This document shows positions 53,081 through 62,640 of a stretch of 64,000 nucleotides of DNA, in pieces. The position numbers and the translations under genes were made by a program. Location of the stretch: positions 930,001-994,000 of the forward strand of contig NZ_CP009278.1 in assembly GCF_000747525.1 (NCBI RefSeq), written 5' to 3'. The DNA comes from Sphingobacterium sp. ML3W (GTDB lineage: Bacteria; Bacteroidota; Bacteroidia; Sphingobacteriales; Sphingobacteriaceae). Numbering within the stretch: the first letter of the stretch is position 1; the number at the start of each line of letters is the position of its first letter. The notes under the pieces were generated by a model. It saw only the letters and a list, made by a program, of their open reading frames with translations. It ran no database searches and was not told the origin of the DNA.

Positions 53081-54469
53081 TTAATCTTTATTCTTTTGTT
53101 GCTCTTTCCATTGTTTAGAGAAAGATTTGTCGGCTAGTTTTGGCAGCTGTCTGTTGTTGCCCCATATTTTTTTAAAGAATGTACTTATAAAAAAGTTTTT
53201 CAACTTACCTCCGAATAAATCAATTAGCTTTCTTCTCTGTATGAAGTACGTAAAGCCTTTCCATGCTTTTTTCTCTATTGACGGGGCTAAATCTTCCGCT
53301 ACAGCATCTCTTCTATTTAACAATAGCATTCGTTGAATGTCAATACCAACAGGACATACCTCTGTACATTTACCACAAAGGGAAGAGGCGTAGCTTAAGT
53401 GTTTAAATTCTTTCATTCCACTAAGATGTGGTGATATGAGAGAACCAATAGGACCTTGATAAGTAGTTTCATAGGTGTGCCCACCAATATTTTGATAGAT
53501 AGGGCATACATTTAAGCATGCTCCGCAACGAATGCAGTATAAACCTTGTCGTTGTTCCTTTTGGGCTAAAAGATTGGTGCGGCCATTGTCTAATAGGACT
53601 ACGTACATTTCTTCAGGACCATCAGACTCATAAGCTTGTCTGGGACCACTTAGCAAGGTGTTATAAACCGTTAAATTTTGTCCTGTTCCATGAGTGGAAA
53701 GCAACGGCCAAAATAAATCAAGGTCGTTTATCGATGGTAATATTTTCTCAATGCCAACAATAGCAATATGAATTTTAGGAAAAGCTGTTGTTAAACGTGC
53801 ATTACCTTCGTTTTCCGTAATGGCAATACTACCAGTATCTGCTATTAGAAAATTGGCTCCCGATATGCCTATATCAGCTGTTTTATATTTTTCGCGCAAC
53901 AGTTCGCGCGCTTTCATTGTTAATTCTTCTGCAGTAGCTTCAAGTGGTGTTCCAAATTTATCGTGAAATAACTGGGCGATATCAGCTAGACTCAAATGCA
54001 TCGCTGGAGTGACGATGTGATAAGGTTTTTGACCTAGTAATTGAATGATAAATTCACCAAGGTCACTTTCCAAAGCCTCAATTCCTTTTTCCTCTAAAAA
54101 ATGATTCAGTTCAATTTCTTCTGAAGCCATGGATTTGGATTTGATAATGCTTTTGGCATTATTTCGTTCCATGATTTTCCAGATTTCCTGACGGGCCTCT
54201 TCAGCGTCATTGGCCCATATCACTTTTCCACCTCTTTTTATGAATTTGCTTTCAAACTCTAATAGATATTTATCTAAATGTTCAATAGCTCTCCATTTTG
54301 TTAGATTTGCTTCTAAACGAGAGTTCTCCAGATTCACGAATTTACTCTTCCCTTTTTCGAAAGCAATATTATACTTGTCGATATTATAATTGATAATATC
54401 GCGATGCTTACTGTCGAAAGATTTGGTTGCACTTTCTTTCAAAAATTTATCTGCAGAGCTTACTGACAT
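53081..54469 (-). CDS. lutB: LutB/LldF-type L-lactate oxidation iron-sulfur protein
   Basis: 462 residues. The N-terminal LUD domain (about 60-295) is followed by two 4Fe-4S motifs: C-I-R-C-G-A-C-L-N-V-C-P (Cys312, 315, 318, 322) and C-G-K-C-T-E-V-C-P (Cys365, 368, 372). LutABC or LldEFG oxidises L-lactate to pyruvate in the cytoplasm. Neither lutA nor lutC is adjacent here, so the complex is encoded in pieces. The gene starts just after the aspS terminator. Confidence 0.92.
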   Translation of the reverse strand: MSVSSADKFLKESATKSFDSKHRDIINYNIDKYNIAFEKGKSKFVNLENSRLEANLTKWRAIEHLDKYLLEFESKFIKRGGKVIWANDAEEARQEIWKIMERNNAKSIIKSKSMASEEIELNHFLEEKGIEALESDLGEFIIQLLGQKPYHIVTPAMHLSLADIAQLFHDKFGTPLEATAEELTMKARELLREKYKTADIGISGANFLIADTGSIAITENEGNARLTTAFPKIHIAIVGIEKILPSINDLDLFWPLLSTHGTGQNLTVYNTLLSGPRQAYESDGPEEMYVVLLDNGRTNLLAQKEQRQGLYCIRCGACLNVCPIYQNIGGHTYETTYQGPIGSLISPHLSGMKEFKHLSYASSLCGKCTEVCPVGIDIQRMLLLNRRDAVAEDLAPSIEKKAWKGFTYFIQRRKLIDLFGGKLKNFFISTFFKKIWGNNRQLPKLADKSFSKQWKEQQKNKD

Positions 54470-54492
54470 CTAATTCTTTTAATTTTATAAAA

Positions 54493-54519
54493 AAAGTTGG
54501 TAATAAATTACCAACTTTT
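54493..54519 (-). terminator. aspS terminator
   Basis: Perfect 11-bp stem (54493-54503 with 54508-54518), 4-base loop, A-run left giving T-run on the minus strand. Confidence 0.85.
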
Positions 54520-54562
54520 AAAGATAACGCTTATAAATTATTTCTCGCATGATGCGATCAAT

Positions 54563-56317
54563 TTATTTAATTTTTAAGTTCAAATTTAAGCTCAACTCAT
54601 CCAATTGATTTTGATGTATTGTAGAAGGAGCATCAATCATCACATCTCTACCTGAATTGTTTTTAGGGAAAGCGATGACATCACGAATAGAATCTATTCC
54701 TGCTAATAAAGCTACCAAACGATCAAATCCAAATGCCAGTCCACCATGTGGAGGAGCGCCATAGGTAAATGCTTCCATTAAGAAGCCAAATTGTTTTTGT
54801 GCTTCTTCTGGTGTAAAGCCCAAATGTTTAAACATGAGGGACTGTAATTCACGGTCGTGAATACGTATCGAGCCACCGCCGACTTCAGTTCCGTTCAGGA
54901 CGAAATCATATGCATTGGCCCTCACTTCACCTGGATTAGTATCCAATAAAGCTATATCTTCTGGTTTTGGTGAAGTAAACGGGTGGTGCATCGCATGATA
55001 ACGCTCCGATTCTTCGTCCCATTCTAACAATGGGAAATCCAATACCCAAAGTGGAGCAAATTTATTCTTATCGCGAAGACCTAATTGATTGGCAACTTCT
55101 AAGCGAAGTTCATTTAATTGCTTACGAACTTTGTCCTTCGGACCTGCCATGATTAAGAATAGATCTCCAGGTTTTGCTTGGAGTAATTTTGCGAATTCTA
55201 ATAATTGCTCAGGGGTATAGAATTTGTCTACGGAAGACTTAACTGTACCGTCTTCGTTATAACGTGCATATACCAGACCCGTTGCACCAACTTGAGGACG
55301 CTTCACATAATCAGTTAATGCATCCAATTGTTTACGCGTGTAGTGCGCACAACCCTCAGCGTTGATGCCAACGACTAATTCAGCAGCGTCAAAAACTGGG
55401 AATCCTTTATCTTTTGCAACTTCATTCAATTCTACGAATTGCATGCCGAAACGAATATCAGGTTTATCAGAACCATATAAGCGCATCGCATCGGCATACG
55501 TCATACGCGGTACTTCTCCTAGGTCAATATTTTTAATTTTTTTGAATATATGCTTTGCCAAACCTTCGAAGAGATTTAATACATCTTCTTGTTCGACAAA
55601 TGACATCTCGCAATCGATCTGCGTAAATTCTGGTTGGCGGTCAGCACGCAAATCTTCATCACGGAAACATTTTACAATTTGAAAGTAACGGTCAAAACCA
55701 GATACCATCAATAATTGCTTGAAAGTTTGAGGAGATTGCGGTAATGCATAAAACTCTCCTGGATTCATACGTGAAGGGACAACAAAATCGCGTGCACCTT
55801 CTGGTGTAGATTTGATTAAAACAGGAGTTTCAACTTCAATAAAATTTTGCTCATCAAGAAATCGACGAACTTCCTGAGCAGTTTTATGACGTAATATTAA
55901 ATTTTCTCTTACGGGTGTACGACGTAAATCTAAATATCTGAATTTCATTCTAATATCTTCTCCTCCATCTGTTTCATCTTCGATAGTAAATGGGGGTGTT
56001 TTAGACGAATTTAATATTTCCAGAGAAGATACCTTGATTTCAATTTCTCCAGTTGGAATCTTTAAGTTTTTGCTAGAACGTTCAATAACAGTTCCAGTTA
56101 CCTTAATTACGTACTCACGGCCTAGTTCACGAGCGCTAGCACGTAAAGAATCATCGTCATCAGAATTAAATGTTAATTGTGTAATGCCATAGCGATCTCT
56201 TACATCTATGAAAGTCATCCCGCCTAAATCGCGTGATTTTTGAACCCAACCGCTTAGTGAAACCGTTTTACCTAAGTCAGCTATTGTTAATTCTCCGCAC
56301 GTGTTTGTTCTATGCAT
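54563..56317 (-). CDS. aspS: Aspartate--tRNA ligase
   Basis: 584 residues, bacterial type. N-terminal OB domain (1-105) with [13 protein letters not shown]; class II catalytic core with [15 protein letters not shown] (motif 2) and the inserted GAD domain around 295-410; motif 3 F-G-F-D-R-L near the end. It charges tRNA-Asp. Confidence 0.97.
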   Translation of the reverse strand: MHRTNTCGELTIADLGKTVSLSGWVQKSRDLGGMTFIDVRDRYGITQLTFNSDDDDSLRASARELGREYVIKVTGTVIERSSKNLKIPTGEIEIKVSSLEILNSSKTPPFTIEDETDGGEDIRMKFRYLDLRRTPVRENLILRHKTAQEVRRFLDEQNFIEVETPVLIKSTPEGARDFVVPSRMNPGEFYALPQSPQTFKQLLMVSGFDRYFQIVKCFRDEDLRADRQPEFTQIDCEMSFVEQEDVLNLFEGLAKHIFKKIKNIDLGEVPRMTYADAMRLYGSDKPDIRFGMQFVELNEVAKDKGFPVFDAAELVVGINAEGCAHYTRKQLDALTDYVKRPQVGATGLVYARYNEDGTVKSSVDKFYTPEQLLEFAKLLQAKPGDLFLIMAGPKDKVRKQLNELRLEVANQLGLRDKNKFAPLWVLDFPLLEWDEESERYHAMHHPFTSPKPEDIALLDTNPGEVRANAYDFVLNGTEVGGGSIRIHDRELQSLMFKHLGFTPEEAQKQFGFLMEAFTYGAPPHGGLAFGFDRLVALLAGIDSIRDVIAFPKNNSGRDVMIDAPSTIHQNQLDELSLNLNLKIK

Positions 56318-56337
56318 ACTCTAATTATAATTTTATA

Positions 56338-56369
56338 CAAAATTATCTGTTTTTCGGGAGAATAACGAA
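56338..56369 (-). promoter_or_regulatory. aspS promoter
   Basis: TAATTTTG on the minus strand at 56338-56345 (exact TAnnTTTG), 20-base spacer, TTCG at 56366-56369 as a one-mismatch -33 box. Confidence 0.55.
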
Positions 56370-56590
56370 TGGCAATTTTGTTTTATTGAAAGAAAGATCA
56401 ATCGTTTTTTTTTAGTTCGTTTCATTTGAGCTATAAATAAAATTTCGAAACGTAAATTTTTGTATTGTTTATATGGTATTTAATTACTCATTTTTAATTT
56501 TAAACTATTCATTTCAATTAAGTTAATACGCATTGTTGAGAATGGAATAGCGATTCGTTTCATTTGTTTTTAGCTTAACCTTTCCATTTT

Positions 56591-56621
56591 TTTGTTAAGG
56601 TAAAATACACCTGATATTTTG
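56591..56621 (+). promoter_or_regulatory. Promoter of the candidate structured RNA
   Basis: TTTG at 56591-56594, 20 bases later TATTTTG (TAnTTTG, one base shorter than consensus) at 56615-56621. Start would be near 56627. Confidence 0.55.
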
Positions 56622-56626
56622 TTTTA

Positions 56627-56810
56627 AAACAGGTTCACTAAGGTCCGATTTACATGGGAAGTTCGAGTGTAGTTGGGACTCGATATAGCCTCAGTTTTTG
56701 TCTTTTTTGAAACATCAACTTTGTGGTGAGCATGAAGTATTTCTCTACGTGTAAATCTGACTTTTAATCATTTTAAAGAAAGATTGCTTTGCCAATCTTT
56801 CTTCTTATTT
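56627..56810 (+). ncRNA. Candidate 6S-like structured RNA (about 185 nt)
   Basis: A long closing stem is formed by 56640-56656 and 56748-56764: 17 pairs with one mismatch and two wobble pairs, so the ends of a 125-base core are held together. Inside are a perfect 6-bp hairpin (TCGAGT with ACTCGA, near 56662-56682) and a second (CATCA with TGGTG, near 56713-56728). An intrinsic terminator follows at 56776-56803 (perfect 11-bp stem, T-rich tail), and a Bacteroidota-type promoter precedes. Size and shape fit 6S RNA, which imitates an open promoter and traps RNA polymerase. No ORF is present. Identity is inference. Confidence 0.55.
56776..56810 (+). terminator. Terminator of the candidate structured RNA
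   Basis: Perfect 11-bp stem (56776-56786 with 56793-56803), 6-base loop, T-rich tail. Confidence 0.8.
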
Positions 56811-57041
56811 CTGTTTCCCCTTTTAGATATTTTTTTGCTATAAATGGCGCGTTTTTAACGTCATTGTTTTGTAAGTATAAGTTGATTATTAACATCTTGT
56901 GATTTACTAAGAAAGCGGTAGAAAATCTAATTTTTATTTCATAATATCATGATTTTTTTAAAAAAATATGATATTTCACCTATACTTTCAACAATTTATA
57001 GCGAAAAAATGTAATTTCTTGACAGTTTTTTTTTGTGGTGG

Positions 57042-57067
57042 ACCGTTTTTGAAAACGGTTCAAAAAC
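57042..57067. repeat. Two overlapping, mutually exclusive inverted repeats
   Basis: ACCGTTTT (57042-57049) pairs with AAAACGGT (57052-57059), while GTTTTTGAA (57045-57053) pairs with TTCAAAAAC (57059-57067). Both are perfect but cannot form together. Confidence 0.7.
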
Positions 57068-57160
57068 TACATTTGGGAGCTATTTTTTAGCTTTTTGTTG
57101 TCTCTGTAATGCGGTTGTTTTTGCTTAAATGTAGCGCTTTCACTATGTGGAAAACTTTTT

Positions 57161-57190
57161 TGTGGGTAAAAGTGGGTAAAAGTGGGTGAA
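57161..57190 (+). promoter_or_regulatory. MraZ-type operator: three direct TGGGT repeats with 10-base period
   Basis: TGGGT at 57163, 57173 and 57183, each followed by AAA/GAA and AG, giving an exact 10-base period; a fourth, partial AGTG follows. E. coli and Mycoplasma MraZ bind such GTGGG-type repeats to regulate their own operon. Position just upstream of mraZ fits. Confidence 0.8.
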
Positions 57191-57232
57191 AGTGTATACT
57201 TTTACATTGAATTTGAAACCAATGTGTACAAA

Positions 57233-57706
57233 ATGAGTTTTTTAATTGGCGAATATGAATGCAAGATGGACACCAAAGGAAGAATGGTGTTGCCTGCTGC
57301 GCTCAAAAGGCAGTTGCCTGATGTTGAGCGCGAGGGGCTTGTAATCAATCGTGGATTTGAAAAGCATTTGGTGATTTATACGCGCGAGGAATGGAATGCG
57401 ATAACTGCTCGTTTGGCTCAGTTGAATCAATATGTTGAGAAAAATCGAATGTTTATTCGGAGTTTCACAAGAGGGGCAACCGAGTTGAGTTTAGATGCGG
57501 CAGGTCGGGTTTTATTACCAAAAAGCTTATTGGAATATTCAGGTATAACCGGAGAAGTTGTTTTGGCTTGTCAGGTTAATAAGATTGAAGTTTGGTCTAA
57601 AGACGGGTACGAGGATTTTATGAATGGTGATTTGGGAGAGGATTTCTCGGCTTTAGCTGAACAGGTTATGGGAGGTTTTGATTTAGGAGGATTAGCAAAT
57701 GGATAA
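57233..57706 (+). CDS. mraZ: Transcriptional regulator MraZ
   Basis: 157 residues from the ATG at 57233, chosen because M-S-F-L-I-G-E-Y-E-C-K-M-D is the family start; the longer ORF upstream overlaps the operator. Two AbrB-like domains: first about 5-50 (D-T-K-G-R-M-V-L-P-A), second about 80-130 (D-A-A-G-R-V-L-L-P). It binds repeats upstream of its own gene and regulates the dcw cluster. It overlaps rsmH by 8 bases. Confidence 0.95.
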   Translation: MSFLIGEYECKMDTKGRMVLPAALKRQLPDVEREGLVINRGFEKHLVIYTREEWNAITARLAQLNQYVEKNRMFIRSFTRGATELSLDAAGRVLLPKSLLEYSGITGEVVLACQVNKIEVWSKDGYEDFMNGDLGEDFSALAEQVMGGFDLGGLANG

Positions 57707-58613
57707 TGTTTATCATGTGCCAGTTATGTTGAGGGAATGCATGGATGCATTGGCGATAAAGCCAAACGGCATTTATGTGGATGTGACATTTGGGGGAGGA
57801 GGTCACTCCAGAGAAATTTTAAAACACTTAGGACCAGAAGGTCGATTGTTTGCTTTTGATCAGGATCCAGACGCTTTGAATAATGTAATTGATGATTCGA
57901 GATTTACTTTGATTCATCAAAATTTTCGTTTCCTAAAAAATAACCTTCGTTTAAATGGCGTAAAACAGGTAGATGGTATTTTAGCGGATTTAGGAGTGTC
58001 TTCTCATCAGTTTGATGCTGCCGATCGTGGTTTCTCCATCCGTTTTGATGCTGATTTGGACATGCGGATGGATCAGATTTCTGATGTGGATGCTCGAACT
58101 GTATTGGCGACATATGCGGAAGAAGATCTTCATCGGATATTTGGGATGTATGGGGAGATTATCAATGCGAAGACATTAGCAAAAACTATCGTCACTGCGC
58201 GGTTAACATCACCCATTAATACTGTCGCAGAGTTAAAAGATGCTATAAAAAAGTTAGTTCCCAGAGGGAAAGAACATAAATATCATGCGCAGGTTTTTCA
58301 GGCTTTGCGTATTGAGGTTAACAGAGAGCTTGAGGCTCTTCAGGAGTTTCTGTTGCAAACTGTAGATGTCTTAAAGGCTGAAGGGCGCTTAGTGGTGATG
58401 TCCTATCATTCATTGGAAGATCGTTTGGTGAAGAACTTTATGGCTAAGGGTAAATTCAGAGGGGATGTGGAAAAGGATTTTTTTGGAAATGAAATTAAAC
58501 CATTTCTAGTTATTAGTCGTAAGGCAATTACGGCAAATGAGAATGAGTTGGTGGAAAATAATAGATCGCGTAGTGCGAAACTACGCATTGCTGAAAAGTT
58601 GGATATAGCTTAA
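57699..58613 (+). CDS. rsmH: 16S rRNA (cytosine-1402-N4)-methyltransferase
   Basis: 304 residues. SAM site G-I-Y-V-D-V-T-F-G-G-G-G-H-S (about 25-38), L-A-D-L-G-V-S-S motif near 95-102 and H-A-Q-V-F-Q-A-L-R-I-E-V-N near 195-207, all RsmH marks. It methylates N4 of C1402 in 16S rRNA. It follows mraZ with an 8-base overlap in the dcw cluster. Confidence 0.96.
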   Translation: MDNVYHVPVMLRECMDALAIKPNGIYVDVTFGGGGHSREILKHLGPEGRLFAFDQDPDALNNVIDDSRFTLIHQNFRFLKNNLRLNGVKQVDGILADLGVSSHQFDAADRGFSIRFDADLDMRMDQISDVDARTVLATYAEEDLHRIFGMYGEIINAKTLAKTIVTARLTSPINTVAELKDAIKKLVPRGKEHKYHAQVFQALRIEVNRELEALQEFLLQTVDVLKAEGRLVVMSYHSLEDRLVKNFMAKGKFRGDVEKDFFGNEIKPFLVISRKAITANENELVENNRSRSAKLRIAEKLDIA

Positions 58614-58633
58614 TGCTTTAATTGATTGTCAGG

Positions 58634-59044
58634 ATGGGTAAGAATACGATAAGACAGCAAGAATTAAGCGAAGAGGTTCAAGAGGAGTTGCAAGAAGCAG
58701 TTGAGGAGAAAGCTGAGGAAACGCAAAAGTTTTTGAGAACGTTGCTTACTGCGGGTAATCTATCAATTTATTCGATTGTAAACTACTTGCCTTTTGCTGG
58801 TTTTGTTACCTTGTTGATGTTGCTCTATATTACAAATAGACATTACGCAGAGCGTACGATACGTAATATAGATAAATTGAGTAGGGAAGTCAAAGAGTTG
58901 AGTTGGGATCATAAGTCGCTCTCTGCTGAACTCATGAAAATGTCTACCCAGACAGAAATAGCAAAGCGTGTGGATTCTTTAGGTTTGAAAGAGCGAGTGG
59001 AACCACCAATTAAGATTGAAATTGTAAAAGAAAAAAAGAAATAG
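58634..59044 (+). CDS. ftsL: FtsL-like cell division protein
   Basis: 136 residues from the ATG at 58634 (TTG at 58622 is an alternative). A Glu-rich N-terminus (about 10-35) is unusual for FtsL. Then one membrane helix (about 55-75) and a coiled-coil-like region with the Leu-spaced L-S-W-D-H-K-S-L-S-A-E-L pattern. Position between rsmH and ftsI is the FtsL place; sequence identity in this family is low. It joins the FtsQ/L/B divisome complex in the inner membrane. Confidence 0.8.
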   Translation: MGKNTIRQQELSEEVQEELQEAVEEKAEETQKFLRTLLTAGNLSIYSIVNYLPFAGFVTLLMLLYITNRHYAERTIRNIDKLSREVKELSWDHKSLSAELMKMSTQTEIAKRVDSLGLKERVEPPIKIEIVKEKKK

Positions 59045-59053
59045 GAGACGTTT

Positions 59054-61177
59054 ATGAATATCAGAACTACCATTCTATTTCGTGTTTATATTGCTTTCGG
59101 TTTAATCGTCCTTGTGGCGATTGCTGTGTTTACGAAGCTTTTTCATTTGCAATACGTTGATGGTGATAAGTGGCGTGCTCTATCGGATAGTTTGTCTATT
59201 CAGGAGCGTGAAGTAGAGGCTGCAAGAGGGAATATCTATTCCAATGACGGAAGTCTTTTGGCTACGTCTGTTCCGGAGTATGATTTGCGTTTCGATGCAA
59301 TGGCGATTCCAGAAGAGGAAAATGATTATTTTAATCTGAAGGTTGACTCTTTAGCAATTAAGCTGTCTGGTTTTTTTAAAGATAAATCTTCCAGGCAGTA
59401 TTTGACATTATTGAAGCAGGCGAGAAATAAAAAACAGCGTTATATTTTGATTAAACGTGCTGTTTCACATCAAGACTTGAAAGTTCTTAAAAGCTTTCCG
59501 CTTTTTAAAGCTGTACGGGTGGGTAAAGAGCGTTATCCCGGAGGCTTGATTACTGAGCGTCAGAATAAGCGTATTCTACCATTTGTGAATTTAGCTGCAC
59601 GTACAATAGGTTATAAGAATGTTAAAGAAAACATTCATGTAGGCTTAGAGGGTGCGTACGGTGAATATATTGATGGAAAAAGCGGTAAACGATTGATGCA
59701 AAGAATAGCTGGAGGTGTTTGGATTCCGGTAAATCGTGATATTGAGGTGGCTCCAGTTGATGGTGCTGATATTATTTCGACGATTGATATCAATATGCAG
59801 GATATGGCGCAGAGAGCCTTAGAAAAGCAGATGATCGCAAGTAATGCAGATGAGGGTTGTGTGGTGATGATGGAAGTCAAGACTGGGGAAGTTCGTGCTG
59901 TAGCTAATTTCACGAAAGACAAAGATGGAGTCTATCGTGAAAAGATGAATATCGCAATTGCGCAAAGTGCAGAGCCAGGTTCTACGTTTAAATTAGCTTC
60001 TTATCTAGCGGCTATCGATGATGGTTTGATTGACTCAAGCACGCATGTGAATGTTGGAAATGGTAACTGGCCGATTTATCGTCATACGATTAAAGATTCA
60101 CATGCACCTAAAAAATCGGTGATGAGTGCACAGGAGGCTTTCGAGCAGTCATCAAATGTTGGTATTACGAAGCTGATTTATGAGAGTTATAAAGATAATC
60201 CAGGTAAATTTTCAGCTAAACTGCATTCTTTTGGTTTAGATCAAAAATTAGGATTACAAATAACAGGAGAGGGAGCTCCTTTAATAAAAACTCCAAAGAG
60301 TAAAAGTTGGAGTGGCTTGTCCCTAGTACAAATGGCTTATGGCTATGAATTGAAGGTGACACCATTACAGATGCTGGCATTGTATAATGCTGTTGCAAAT
60401 AACGGTAGAATGATTTCACCCTTATTTGTTAAGGAGATTAGACATCTGGGGAATACGATTGAAAAATTTGAAGCTCGCGTTATCAATGAAAAAATTGCTT
60501 CAGATAAAGCAATAGGACAAATTAGAGGGATGCTAGAGGGGACAATGAAGCAAGGGACGGGGAAAACGTTACGGAATCCTTTGTATACCTCAGGTGGTAA
60601 AACCGGAACGGCACAGATGGCGGATGGCGCGATGGGATATCGTAACCGTAAATACCAATCTTCTTTCGCGGGATATTTTCCTGCTGAAGATCCGAAGTAC
60701 TCGATTATCGTAGTGATTCGAAATCCAAGAAATGGATATTATGGTGCATCTACTGCAGGACCTGTGTTTAAAGAGTTGGCTGATATGGTATATGCAAATG
60801 ATTTGGATATGCATAGTGCCTTTAATAGAAAAAAACTGAATACTTCGGTATTAAACACGAAGGCATTGACACTTAAAGGGTCGCGTGAAGCAACTCAAAA
60901 GGTATATGAGCAGTTAGGTTTGAAGATTGTAAATTGGAATTCAATTGCACAGAATGACACAACAAGTTCGACTCTTGGGGTTCCATTTGTGGAATATCAA
61001 ATAAAAGAAGGTGTAGTGCCGAACGTTATGGGGATGGGATTGATCGACGCATTGTTTGCGTTAGAAAATTCTGGATTTAAAACAAGCGTGATCGGAAAAG
61101 GAAAAGTGATGAAGCAGTCTTTGATTGCTAGTCAAAAGTTACCAATTGGTACAGCAGTAACAATAGAATTGAAGTAG
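59054..61177 (+). CDS. ftsI: Penicillin-binding protein, FtsI-type transpeptidase with PASTA domain
   Basis: 707 residues. N-terminal membrane helix (about 10-30), dimerisation domain, then the transpeptidase with the active site S-T-F-K (Ser310), S-S-N (366-368) and K-T-G-T (516-519). A single PASTA domain at the C-terminus (about 650-707) is present, as in many Bacteroidota FtsI. It cross-links septal peptidoglycan. Nine bases after ftsL. Confidence 0.95.
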   Translation: MNIRTTILFRVYIAFGLIVLVAIAVFTKLFHLQYVDGDKWRALSDSLSIQEREVEAARGNIYSNDGSLLATSVPEYDLRFDAMAIPEEENDYFNLKVDSLAIKLSGFFKDKSSRQYLTLLKQARNKKQRYILIKRAVSHQDLKVLKSFPLFKAVRVGKERYPGGLITERQNKRILPFVNLAARTIGYKNVKENIHVGLEGAYGEYIDGKSGKRLMQRIAGGVWIPVNRDIEVAPVDGADIISTIDINMQDMAQRALEKQMIASNADEGCVVMMEVKTGEVRAVANFTKDKDGVYREKMNIAIAQSAEPGSTFKLASYLAAIDDGLIDSSTHVNVGNGNWPIYRHTIKDSHAPKKSVMSAQEAFEQSSNVGITKLIYESYKDNPGKFSAKLHSFGLDQKLGLQITGEGAPLIKTPKSKSWSGLSLVQMAYGYELKVTPLQMLALYNAVANNGRMISPLFVKEIRHLGNTIEKFEARVINEKIASDKAIGQIRGMLEGTMKQGTGKTLRNPLYTSGGKTGTAQMADGAMGYRNRKYQSSFAGYFPAEDPKYSIIVVIRNPRNGYYGASTAGPVFKELADMVYANDLDMHSAFNRKKLNTSVLNTKALTLKGSREATQKVYEQLGLKIVNWNSIAQNDTTSSTLGVPFVEYQIKEGVVPNVMGMGLIDALFALENSGFKTSVIGKGKVMKQSLIASQKLPIGTAVTIELK

Positions 61178-61178
61178 G

Positions 61179-62636
61179 ATGAAGAATTTAAAAACCATAT
61201 TACATGCTATTCCCGTACAGGAAGTAGTCGGTCAGCTAGATGTTGAGGTAGTATCGCTTTGTTTCGATTCTCGTCAAGTTGTATTGGGTAGTTTGTTTAT
61301 TGCAGTTAGGGGTGTGCACACAGATGGACATCTATTTATTGATAAAGCTATTGCATTTGGAGCCAGGGCGGTTATCGTAGAAGAATTGCCAGTGGAGACA
61401 TTGGATTCGGTAGTTTATATTGTCGTAGCAGATTCTGCTCTTGCATTGGGAATAGTTGCAGCTAATTTTTATGATAATCCGTCGAAGAAAATGAAGTTGG
61501 TAGGGGTTACAGGTACTAATGGTAAAACAACCGTTGCAACTTTATTATTTCAATTGTTCACAGAATTGGGCTATCACGTTGGTTTGTTATCAACAGTGCA
61601 AAATCAAATCGGTGACCGTGTCATCCCAGCAACACATACAACACCAGACCCTATTCAGTTGAATTACTTGCTACATGAAATGGTGGAAGAAGGCTGTGAT
61701 TATTGTTTTATGGAGGTGAGTTCGCATGCAGTTGTACAGCAGCGAATAGCTGGGTTAAAATTTACGGGTGCTATTTTCACCAATATAACACATGATCATT
61801 TAGATTTTCATAAAACATTCAATAGTTATATTAAGGCGAAGAAAAAGTTCTTTGATGATTTAGATACAGCTGCTTTTGCGCTGACAAATGAAGATGACCG
61901 AAATGGCCAGGTGATGTTGCAAAACACATTTGCATATAAAAAGACTTATGGTTTACATTCAGGTGCTGATTTTAGTGCTAGAATAGTGGAAAGTCATTTC
62001 GATGGTATGTTGCTGAATATCGACGGTCATGATGTATGGGTGAAGTTGGTTGGAGGCTTTAATGCTTATAACTTATTAGCGGTCTATGGGGCAGCTATTT
62101 TGCTTGAACAAGAAACTGTTCGGGTATTAACCGCGATGAGCGTATTGACAGGTGCTGAAGGGCGGTTTGAAACCATGAAAGCGCCAAATGGTGTCTTTGG
62201 AATTGTGGATTATGCACATACTCCTGATGCGGTTGAAAATGTATTGCAGACTATTGAGAAATTGCGCAATCAGAATCAACAGATCATTACCGTATTAGGT
62301 TGTGGTGGTGATCGTGATAAAACAAAGCGACCGGAAATGTCACAAGCGGCTTTGCGCTATAGCAATCGATTGATTATTACATCAGATAATCCGAGAACGG
62401 AGGATCCGCTCGTAATCATTAAAGAAATGGAAGCAGGTGTTGCTCCCGAACAAAAAAGTAAAGTTCTTTCCATTGCAGACCGTAAAGAAGCAATTCGTGT
62501 TGCTTATCAATTGGCAAAGCCAGGGGATATCATTGTGGTCGCAGGAAAAGGACACGAGAAATATCAAGAGATAAATGGTGTACGTCAGCATTTTGATGAT
62601 AAAGAGATTTTAGAATTAACATTTAACGAAGTATAA
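61179..62636 (+). CDS. murE: UDP-N-acetylmuramoyl-L-alanyl-D-glutamate--2,6-diaminopimelate ligase
   Basis: 485 residues. ATP site [10 protein letters not shown] (109-118; Lys116). The D-N-P-R motif (403-406) followed by T-E-D-P is the meso-diaminopimelate selecting signature, so lysine or ornithine is not the substrate. It adds mDAP to UDP-MurNAc-Ala-Glu. It starts 1 base after the ftsI stop. Confidence 0.96.
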   Translation: MKNLKTILHAIPVQEVVGQLDVEVVSLCFDSRQVVLGSLFIAVRGVHTDGHLFIDKAIAFGARAVIVEELPVETLDSVVYIVVADSALALGIVAANFYDNPSKKMKLVGVTGTNGKTTVATLLFQLFTELGYHVGLLSTVQNQIGDRVIPATHTTPDPIQLNYLLHEMVEEGCDYCFMEVSSHAVVQQRIAGLKFTGAIFTNITHDHLDFHKTFNSYIKAKKKFFDDLDTAAFALTNEDDRNGQVMLQNTFAYKKTYGLHSGADFSARIVESHFDGMLLNIDGHDVWVKLVGGFNAYNLLAVYGAAILLEQETVRVLTAMSVLTGAEGRFETMKAPNGVFGIVDYAHTPDAVENVLQTIEKLRNQNQQIITVLGCGGDRDKTKRPEMSQAALRYSNRLIITSDNPRTEDPLVIIKEMEAGVAPEQKSKVLSIADRKEAIRVAYQLAKPGDIIVVAGKGHEKYQEINGVRQHFDDKEILELTFNEV

Positions 62637-62640
62637 TAAT

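Larger units (their letters stand above)
56318..57232. other. 915-base intergenic region upstream of the dcw cluster
   Basis: No protein gene found. From left to right: aspS promoter (minus); a candidate structured RNA with its own promoter and terminator (56591-56810); an AT-rich stretch with an inverted repeat at 56943-56975; two overlapping inverted repeats at 57042-57067; a small stem at 57078-57092; and the MraZ repeat operator (57161-57190). Confidence 0.7.

Noticed and set aside
56943..56975. AT-rich inverted repeat as a second terminator
   Set aside because: Stem is A/T only apart from two pairs and no gene or RNA ends at it; the structured RNA already has its own terminator.
57146..57154. 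One-mismatch DnaA-box upstream of mraZ
   Set aside because: Single copy, not part of a cluster, and the surrounding sequence is explained by the MraZ operator region.
57182..57232. Longer mraZ start giving 17 extra residues
   Set aside because: The extra codons run through the repeat operator and promoter region, and the family start M-S-F-L-I-G-E-Y lies at 57233.
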